From: an uncultured Eubacteriales bacterium
GTDB taxonomy: Bacteria > Bacillota > Clostridia > Peptostreptococcales > Anaerovoracaceae
Reading direction: 5' to 3'
Assembly (NCBI GenBank): GCA_902766185.1
Contig: CACXCQ010000168.1
Coordinates: forward strand, 1-8,134
Length of the DNA stretch: 8,134 nt
A program made the position numbers and the translations under genes. Of this stretch, positions 1 through 4,423 are shown piece after piece. Position 1 is the first letter of the stretch; every line of letters begins with the position of its first letter. The notes beneath the pieces were generated by a model. That model was not told the origin of the DNA, made no database searches, and saw only the letters and a program-made list of their open reading frames with translations.

Positions 1-1491
1 ATGGCGGTATTCGTCGGATTCGCGGTGACGATCCTGGTCCAGAGCTCATCGGCAACGGACATCATGGTAATCGGCTTCGTCAACTCCGGCATGATGAATC
101 TGTCGCAGGCCATCGGAGTCATCATGGGCGCCAACATCGGTACCACGGTCACGGCTCAGATTACGGCGTTCAACATCGCCGCTTACGCGCCTCTCATTCT
201 CTTCGCCGGAACCATCATGTTCCTGTTCCTCCGAAAGAGTCTGATCAAGTACATCGGCGAATTCCTGATGGGCTTCGGCATGCTCTTCCTGGGCATCTCC
301 ATCATGAAAGCCGCCATCGCTCCCATGGCCAAGAGCGAAGGGTTCATCAATCTTCTGTCCGGCCTGGACAATCCCTTCGCCGCAGTGATCTTCGGCATCG
401 CCTTCACCGCGCTGCTGCAGAGTTCTTCCTCATCGACAGTTATCTTCCAGACCTTTGCCATGCAGGGGCTGCTGGGATACCATACGGCAGTCTACCTGGT
501 GATCGGCGCCGCCATCGGCTCCGTAACGCCGAACCTGATGGCTTCCCTGACTACCAACCGCAACGGTAAGCGGACAGCGATCCTTAACCTGCTGTTCAAC
601 CTCATCCGCGCGGTGATCCTGATCATCCTCATCAACGTATTCCCACAGATCTTGGATCTGATCCAAAGCCTGTCACCGAATTCCGTGGCACGACAGGTGG
701 CCAATACACACACCATTTTCGCTATCATCGCGGTTTGCCTGGAGCTGCCCATCACCGGCCTGATCATTCGGTTCGCCGAAAAGCTGATCCCTGTTCTCCC
801 CGAAGAGAACGAACAGCTGGAGGACCGCAAGCTCCAGTACCTGCTGAACGTGAGCAGCATGCCTTCCAGAATGGCTCTGTCCAACGCTCAGAGAGAGATC
901 GCCAGAATGGGTCGCATCGCAGAGAAAAACCTGGGCCGCGCTCTGGATTGCTTCTTCGATTACGATCCTTCCAAGGTAGCTTCCGTCAAGGCCCGGGAGG
1001 ACAGCGTGGACATCCTGGACAAGGAGATCGACGACGCCATGCTGGAGCTGCGCTCCATGTACTTCAGTGATGAAGCCCTGCGCCGGATCTCCATGCTGAA
1101 CATCTCCAAGACCGACATCGAGCGCATTTCCGACTACGCGGAAAACATCGTGGAATTCTCCGAACAGATGCACGAAAAAAGAAGCCATCTTTCGCCGGAT
1201 GCTCTTGAGGAACTCCAGAAGATGGCGGATGACGCCCGCGGCATCGTTGCCCTTGCTCTGGACATCTTCTCCAATGAGGACTTCTCCAAGCTCTATGAGC
1301 TGGATAAGATCGAGACCTCGATCGATCTGCAGAAGACCACTCTGATCAATCACCACGTGGATCGTCTCATGGATGGCTCCTGCGAACCTCTCGCAGGCAT
1401 CATCTTCACCAACGTGGTCTCAGAACTGGAGAGAATCGGCGACCACGCCGAGAACATCGCCTACACCCTTTCCGGCCGGGATCCGCTGTAG
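1..1491 (+). CDS. Na/Pi cotransporter family protein with C-terminal PhoU-like domain (5'-partial)
   Basis: This is a membrane transporter of the Na+/phosphate cotransporter (NptA/PNaS) family. The two family repeats are visible. The first has QSSSATD at residues 14-20 followed by GANIGTT at 43-49. The second has QSSSSST at 140-146 followed by GAAIGSVTPN at 169-178, which departs from the usual G-x-NIGT form. Hydrophobic segments fill residues 1-260. From about residue 290 the protein is hydrophilic and helical, with two PhoU-like signatures, DIERISDYAENI (372-383) and ELERIGDHAENI (475-486). Family members usually have roughly 45-50 further residues before the first QSSSAT. The ATG at base 1 is therefore probably an internal Met and the true start lies left of the window. 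The stop is TAG at 1489-1491, inside the first copy of an 11-bp tandem repeat. The gene is convergent with the Old Yellow Enzyme gene. Sodium-driven phosphate uptake or efflux is the family role; the PhoU-like part is presumed regulatory. Confidence 0.93.
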   Translation: MAVFVGFAVTILVQSSSATDIMVIGFVNSGMMNLSQAIGVIMGANIGTTVTAQITAFNIAAYAPLILFAGTIMFLFLRKSLIKYIGEFLMGFGMLFLGISIMKAAIAPMAKSEGFINLLSGLDNPFAAVIFGIAFTALLQSSSSSTVIFQTFAMQGLLGYHTAVYLVIGAAIGSVTPNLMASLTTNRNGKRTAILNLLFNLIRAVILIILINVFPQILDLIQSLSPNSVARQVANTHTIFAIIAVCLELPITGLIIRFAEKLIPVLPEENEQLEDRKLQYLLNVSSMPSRMALSNAQREIARMGRIAEKNLGRALDCFFDYDPSKVASVKAREDSVDILDKEIDDAMLELRSMYFSDEALRRISMLNISKTDIERISDYAENIVEFSEQMHEKRSHLSPDALEELQKMADDARGIVALALDIFSNEDFSKLYELDKIETSIDLQKTTLINHHVDRLMDGSCEPLAGIIFTNVVSELERIGDHAENIAYTLSGRDPL

Positions 1492-1545
1492 ATCCGCTGC
1501 GAATTCGCTGTAGATCCGCTGTGGTTCCGCTGTGGATTCGCTGTA
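1480..1545. repeat. Six tandem 11-bp repeats across the transporter stop codon
   Basis: Six head-to-tail copies of about 11 bp, consensus GATYCGCTGTA, lie at 1480-1490, 1491-1500, 1501-1512, 1513-1523, 1524-1534 and 1535-1545. Unit lengths are 11, 10, 12, 11, 11 and 11. The first copy encodes the last residues D-P-L and most of the TAG stop, and the other five are in the 3' UTR. The period is close to one helical turn. A slippage-generated minisatellite is the simplest reading. Confidence 0.85.
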
Positions 1546-1575
1546 GCGCGGAATTGCATTTGAAGACGTTGAAAC

Positions 1576-1626
1576 AGGACGATCTGATCCACCATTGTAC
1601 AGGGGAAGATCGTCCTTTCCATTTTT
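1576..1626 (+). terminator. Probable intrinsic terminator of the Na/Pi transporter gene
   Basis: A perfect 10-bp inverted repeat, AGGACGATCT (1576-1585) and AGATCGTCCT (1607-1616), encloses a 21-nt loop. It is followed by TTCCATTTTT (1617-1626). It sits 85 bp after the transporter stop and is the first strong stem with a T-rich tail in that direction. The loop is longer than usual for an intrinsic terminator. Confidence 0.65.
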
Positions 1627-1726
1627 AAAATCTGTGCCTGCTGCCCTCTATTATCCGGTGCGGCCGGCCCTCGCTTGAGGCCGATACGACCAGCTGAAAA
1701 GCGAGTGCGATCGGATGGCAGACTAT

Positions 1727-1753
1727 CGTTCGCTCACGTAAGAGCGAACGGAA
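1727..1753. repeat. Left flanking hairpin, TTCGCTC-N6-GAGCGAACGGAA
   Basis: A perfect 9-bp stem, CGTTCGCTC (1727-1735) and GAGCGAACG (1742-1750), has a 6-nt loop. The core TTCGCTC-N6-GAGCGAACGGAA (1729-1753) recurs in the same orientation at 2355-2379 with a different loop. The two copies bracket the dyad clusters. Confidence 0.8.
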
Positions 1754-1810
1754 TCAGAATTCACAAAGAGAAAACTACAACAGCTCACCAGACGGGAGCA
1801 ATCAGTGAAG

Positions 1811-2014
1811 GAAATGTCGAGATTGGAGCTGTTCTGGCGCATTGGAATAACGACTTTTTTCTGGATTTGGCGAAAAAAAGCCTCTGCGCGTAGGTCAGGT
1901 CGAGATAATGGAACGCTGGATCGGAGTAAATCTCGACCGCAACGGGCTGACCAGCCTTTTCAGGCAAAAAAGTCGAGATCTTCCTGGGGTCGAAACACTT
2001 AAATCTCGACTTTT
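1811..2014. repeat. Dyad cluster 1: three 39-nt inverted-repeat units, 9-mer GTCGAGATT
   Basis: There are three units, each a 9-mer, a 21-nt spacer and the inverted 9-mer: unit 1 at 1816-1854, unit 2 at 1899-1937, unit 3 at 1972-2010. The left halves are GTCGAGATT, GTCGAGATA and GTCGAGATC; the right halves are AATAACGAC, AATCTCGAC and AATCTCGAC. Half-site starts are exactly 30 nt apart in all three. Unit 3 extends to a perfect 12-bp stem (1968-1979 with 2003-2014) because an A-run precedes it and a T-run follows. Unit 2 has a 9-bp stem (1898-1906 with 1930-1938). Unit 1 is imperfect, with a 2-nt mismatch at positions 5-6. The 21-nt spacers are unrelated to each other. Unit starts are 83 and 73 nt apart. 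I recognise no known family; the units could be RNA hairpins or paired protein sites. Confidence 0.88.
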
Positions 2015-2046
2015 CGTTCAGACGTTTTGTGGCGTCGATCTGATCT

Positions 2047-2105
2047 CGGGATGGGTGAGCAAATCGCACTAAGGCGCATCACCTGCCCACCGCCCAAGAA
2101 TCCCG
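2047..2105. repeat. Imperfect central inverted repeat between the two dyad clusters
   Basis: Nested arms CGGGAT (2047-2052) and ATCCCG (2100-2105), then GGTGA (2054-2058) and TCACC (2079-2083), could form a long stem with an asymmetric internal loop. It occupies the gap between the clusters. The short arms make this weak compared with the dyads on either side. Confidence 0.4.
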
Positions 2106-2108
2106 GAA

Positions 2109-2300
2109 GGAAAAGTCAATGTTCCAATGCCTCAGAGCCGGCCAAACCATGACTTTCCTCTCGCGCAAAGGCTGGACAGCACCATGCAGTCAATGTTTTC
2201 CTTGCTACAGTCGTCTGAAACATTGACTTCTCTCTCGGACACACTCGCTTGCGCTGAAAAAGTCAATGTTACAGTACGATATAACAGCCAAAACATTGAC
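2109..2300. repeat. Dyad cluster 2: three 39-nt inverted-repeat units, 9-mer GTCAATGTT
   Basis: There are three units with the same plan as cluster 1 but another 9-mer: unit 4 at 2115-2153, unit 5 at 2189-2227, unit 6 at 2262-2300. All left halves are GTCAATGTT; the right halves are AACCATGAC, AACATTGAC and AACATTGAC. Half-site starts are again exactly 30 nt apart and the three 21-nt spacers are all different. Unit starts are 74 and 73 nt apart. Unit 5 extends to an 11-bp perfect stem (2188-2198 with 2218-2228). Unit 4 has the 2-nt mismatch at positions 5-6, the same place as in the first unit of cluster 1, and its outer arms extend through GGAAAA and TTTCC. The family is unrecognised. Confidence 0.88.
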
Positions 2301-2318
2301 AATCCCTTCATGGATTGT
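2299..2318. repeat. Tight hairpin directly after dyad unit 6
   Basis: ACAATCC (2299-2305) and GGATTGT (2312-2318) form a perfect 7-bp stem with a 6-nt loop. It shares its first two bases with the right half of unit 6, so the two stems abut. There is no T-run after it, so a terminator is unlikely. Confidence 0.55.
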
Positions 2319-2354
2319 TCCGAACTAAACTGACTGCCTGGTCAGGCGACTCCA

Positions 2355-2379
2355 TTCGCTCAAAAAGGAGCGAACGGAA
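2355..2379. repeat. Right flanking hairpin, second copy of TTCGCTC-N6-GAGCGAACGGAA
   Basis: TTCGCTC (2355-2361) and GAGCGAA (2368-2374) form a 7-bp stem with loop AAAAAG, followed by CGGAA as in the left copy. It lies 10 nt past the Old Yellow Enzyme stop codon. On the minus strand no T-run follows the stem, so it does not look like an ordinary intrinsic terminator for that gene. Confidence 0.8.
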
Positions 2380-2384
2380 CTCTA

Positions 2385-4301
2385 TCATAGAATCGGGACT
2401 TTCTCCTGCTGCAGAATGCCTGACAGCAGGTCGCGATAGGCCGAATGCTGCATGGGGCATCCGGTGGGCAGACCGGCAAAAAACAGCCGGAAGCAATTGT
2501 CGCAGCCGATGCACGCTTTCCCGCGCAAAGGCTGGACCCCCTTAAGGATCGAAGGCACGAAGTCATTGTCCGCCATCACGCTGCGGCCGAAGCCCGCAAT
2601 GTCGAACCAGCCTTCCTGAACACCGCCGGCGCCTGCGTTTGCGCTGAACGGGCCGAACCAGCTGAGGCCGGTCCCTACGATACGGATGTCTCCGGAAAGT
2701 TCCCGCTGCAGCTGCTGCCGGATCTCTCGCGTAGCCGCAAGCAGCGCAGTCTCTCCCGCAAGGGGATCCACGACAGCATTCTCCCGGAAATTATTCAGAT
2801 AGCCATTGCCCTCCGGCGCGAACCGGGGGCTGGTCGTCGTTAAATTGAAGAGGCGTACGCCTTTGCGGTACAGCTGACGCATCAGTTCCTTGACCTCAGT
2901 CAGATCAGGGCGCATCGGTCCCGGCATGGGCGGGATCGCATAAGGGTTCGCCGCCTGAGCCTGCGGGGCTTCTGCCTTCGCCGGCGCAGTCTGCGAGGGG
3001 TTCCCGGTCCAGTTGGCCACCACATTACCTGCAGCCGGAGCAGCCTGCACCGATGCCGCATCCGGATTGCCGAGCCAGTTGCTGGGGGCGCTGCCCTCCA
3101 CCTCATCCCGGCGGGGATTGCCCTGCCAGCTGCTCTTCTCCTCCGCGGAGATCTGCAGCGGCGACGGGTTGCCCTTCCAGTTGGTCACCACGGTTCCGGG
3201 GGATGCCGCAGCCGACGGATTACCTGACCAGTTGCTGGGCAAGCCACCTGCCTCCTGCCTGCGGGGGTTGCCCTGCCAGCTGCTCTTCTCCTGTGCGGAG
3301 ATCTGCATGGGCGCGGGGTTTCCAGCCCAGTTGGTCACCACGGTTCCGGCAGCCGCTGCCGCGTCCGGATTGCCCGTCCAGTTGCTCTGAACCGCCCGGT
3401 AAGAACGGGCGCGATCCGTTGCAATTACTTGTTCATCGCCTATTGGCAATATATTTTTCGGAGTCCCTTCGCTGCCGGGCTGCATGCCCCAGCCGTAGGG
3501 CCAGGGGATCCCGTCGTAGACGTTTAGCCGCACCACGATGTCCATGCGGCTTCCCGCCCGCCGGCGGATCTGATCGATGGCGCCCATGGCGAAGCGGAAC
3601 CGGTTTTCCTGAGAACCGCCGTACTTGCCGCCCCGGGTATAGGCGCAGAGCAGCTCCTTGAACAGATACTGATGGCAGAGCTTCAGCTCCACCGCATCGA
3701 AGCCGGCTTGGCACGCCAGGGCCGCAGCCTCTCCCACCTGCTCCTGCAGACGGTCCAGATATTCATCCGTCACGATCTGCGGCGTTCCCATCAGCGGGTC
3801 CAGATAGGGGCTCGCAAAGGCAGCCATGGGCGCGGGGTTTCCCGCGCTGTCCCGGCTGCAGCGCCCGGAATGGGTCAGCTGGAGCACTTTGTAAGGCGGC
3901 TTGTGTCCTGCCTTTGCGGCGAACTCGTCGATCCGCCGGACAAGCCTCGCGAATCCGTCCCGGCTGTTCTCGTTGATCCAAAGCTGATGAAGAGAATCCC
4001 TTCCCTCCGGGCAGACTGCCGTTGCCTCCACCCAGATGATCCCGGCTCCCTGGGCTGCCAGCTTCTCGTATCTGGCCAGCGTCAGCTCGCTGGGAGCACC
4101 GTTTTCTCCGCCGTCCAGACCCTCCAGAGGCTGGATCGCCATGGAGTTTTCGATTCTGCGGCCGTTCAGGGAAAAGGGCTTTCGGAGCACGCTGACATCG
4201 CCGCTCAGCGGGACCTCATACCCCGCCTCCGCAGCCTTTGCGCGAAAAGCCTCCGCCGTATCGATGTTCCGGATGTCGAATGGGAATTGCACGATCGCCA
4301 T
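2385..4301 (-). CDS. Old Yellow Enzyme-family Fe-S NADH:flavin oxidoreductase with a W-x-G-N-P repeat insertion
   Basis: This is a 638-residue FMN-binding TIM-barrel oxidoreductase of the Old Yellow Enzyme family. Barrel landmarks are ENSMAIQPLEG (51-61), QLTHSGR (141-147), ELKLCHQYLFKELL (205-218) and YGGSQENRFRF (227-237). A C-terminal cluster motif has C597, C600, C603 and C615 (CX2CX2CX11C), as in the 2,4-dienoyl-CoA reductase/trimethylamine dehydrogenase type. It ends soon after, so the second FAD/NAD(P)H half of those enzymes is absent and electrons must come from a partner. Residues ~275-463 interrupt the barrel between YDGIPWPYGWG (262-272) and PDLTEVKELM (465-474), where relatives have only a short loop. 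The insert is Ala/Pro-rich with eight WxGNP motifs. The start is MAIVQF at 4301: AGGAG lies 7 nt upstream, while an upstream Met at 4364 has no ribosome site and would encode a terminator hairpin. The gene is last in the leftward gene set. Its substrate is unknown; an enoate is typical of the family. Confidence 0.9.
   Translation of the reverse strand: MAIVQFPFDIRNIDTAEAFRAKAAEAGYEVPLSGDVSVLRKPFSLNGRRIENSMAIQPLEGLDGGENGAPSELTLARYEKLAAQGAGIIWVEATAVCPEGRDSLHQLWINENSRDGFARLVRRIDEFAAKAGHKPPYKVLQLTHSGRCSRDSAGNPAPMAAFASPYLDPLMGTPQIVTDEYLDRLQEQVGEAAALACQAGFDAVELKLCHQYLFKELLCAYTRGGKYGGSQENRFRFAMGAIDQIRRRAGSRMDIVVRLNVYDGIPWPYGWGMQPGSEGTPKNILPIGDEQVIATDRARSYRAVQSNWTGNPDAAAAAGTVVTNWAGNPAPMQISAQEKSSWQGNPRRQEAGGLPSNWSGNPSAAASPGTVVTNWKGNPSPLQISAEEKSSWQGNPRRDEVEGSAPSNWLGNPDAASVQAAPAAGNVVANWTGNPSQTAPAKAEAPQAQAANPYAIPPMPGPMRPDLTEVKELMRQLYRKGVRLFNLTTTSPRFAPEGNGYLNNFRENAVVDPLAGETALLAATREIRQQLQRELSGDIRIVGTGLSWFGPFSANAGAGGVQEGWFDIAGFGRSVMADNDFVPSILKGVQPLRGKACIGCDNCFRLFFAGLPTGCPMQHSAYRDLLSGILQQEKVPIL
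2997..3386 (-). repeat. In-gene tandem repeats (~150 bp) encoding eight W-x-G-N-P motifs
   Basis: In the Old Yellow Enzyme gene, residues 306-435 carry WxGNP with Trp at 308, 325, 342, 358, 375, 392, 409 and 431, giving spacings of 17, 17, 16, 17, 17, 17 and 22. The super-repeat is three motifs: S-N-W, T-N-W, then S-S-W-Q. Copy 1 is residues 306-355 (50), copy 2 is 356-406 (51), and copy 3 is partial and diverged. At DNA level the stretches starting at 3111 and 3261 are nearly identical for tens of bases, exactly 150 bp apart, so at least one duplication is recent. The linkers are rich in Ala, Pro, Ser and Gln, suggesting a flexible loop. Confidence 0.92.
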
Positions 4302-4308
4302 GGGAATT

Positions 4309-4313
4309 CTCCT
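4309..4313 (-). promoter_or_regulatory. Ribosome binding site fixing the Old Yellow Enzyme start
   Basis: AGGAG on the minus strand ends 7 nt before the ATG at 4299-4301. This selects MAIVQF as the start, 21 codons inside the longest open frame. Confidence 0.85.
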
Positions 4314-4326
4314 TTTTCGTCGTTGC

Positions 4327-4365
4327 TGAAAATGCCGCACCGGCCACTTGGCGCGGTACGGCATT
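4327..4365 (-). terminator. Strong intercistronic hairpin, terminator-like, before the Old Yellow Enzyme gene
   Basis: Arms AATGCCGCACCG (4331-4342) and CGGTACGGCATT (4354-4365) pair over 12 positions with one G-U, and the loop can pair three more. On the minus strand TTTTC follows; on the plus strand a T-rich stretch also follows. Only about 13 nt separate the T-run from the AGGAG of the Old Yellow Enzyme gene, leaving no room for a promoter. This suggests a partial terminator or an mRNA-processing stem that sets the level of the last gene relative to the flavodiiron gene. Confidence 0.7.
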
Positions 4366-4423
4366 CTGTTCTTTTCAGTGTGTTAAGCCTGTGCCGGCCG
4401 TCGGGTCTTCCTCCGGCCGCCGG

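Larger units (their letters stand above)
1492..2384. other. 893-bp convergent intergenic region, read as non-coding and rich in inverted repeats
   Basis: This region lies between the 3' ends of two convergent genes. I see no credible gene in it: the short open frames (for example 1675-1893 and 2127-2333) run straight through the inverted-repeat units and resemble no family. In order it holds the 11-bp tandem repeats, a terminator-like stem, two weaker stems (CTCGCTT 1670-1676 with AAGCGAG 1699-1705, and CCGAT 1681-1685 with ATCGG 1710-1714), a flanking hairpin, three 39-nt dyads, an imperfect central inverted repeat, three more 39-nt dyads, a tight hairpin, and a second copy of the flanking hairpin. 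The density and regularity of stems suggest a structured RNA, a folded single-stranded DNA or a set of protein sites rather than passive spacer. Confidence 0.8.

Noticed and set aside
1..3. ATG at base 1 as the true start of the Na/Pi transporter
   Set aside because: The first family motif would begin at residue 14, whereas relatives have about 45-50 more residues before it. The gene is more likely cut by the window edge.
1811..2300. CRISPR array
   Set aside because: The repeated unit is only 9 nt, alternates in orientation, and has alternating spacers of 21 and 34-44 nt. No cas gene is present, and CRISPR repeats are longer and all in one orientation.
2109..2300. Integron attC sites
   Set aside because: The orientation is wrong (GTT inward and AAC inward around a 21-nt loop), the conserved R and L boxes are missing, and no cassette genes lie between the sites.
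1675..2333. Short open frames in the convergent intergenic region
   Set aside because: They cross the inverted-repeat units, have no convincing ribosome site and show no family features.
2355..2379. Right flanking hairpin as the intrinsic terminator of the Old Yellow Enzyme gene
   Set aside because: There is no T-run after the stem on the minus strand, and the same hairpin recurs at 1729-1753 where no leftward gene ends.
1492..2384. tRNA or other standard RNA gene
   Set aside because: No cloverleaf with a T-loop GTTCRA box and CCA-type end was found, and none of the stems matches a standard RNA I can recognise by eye. A covariance-model search would be needed to exclude rarer families.
4302..4364. 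Upstream Met at 4364 as the start of the Old Yellow Enzyme
   Set aside because: The extra 21 residues are encoded by a terminator-like hairpin and ribosome-site sequence. The Met at 4301 has AGGAG at ideal spacing and begins the family-like sequence.
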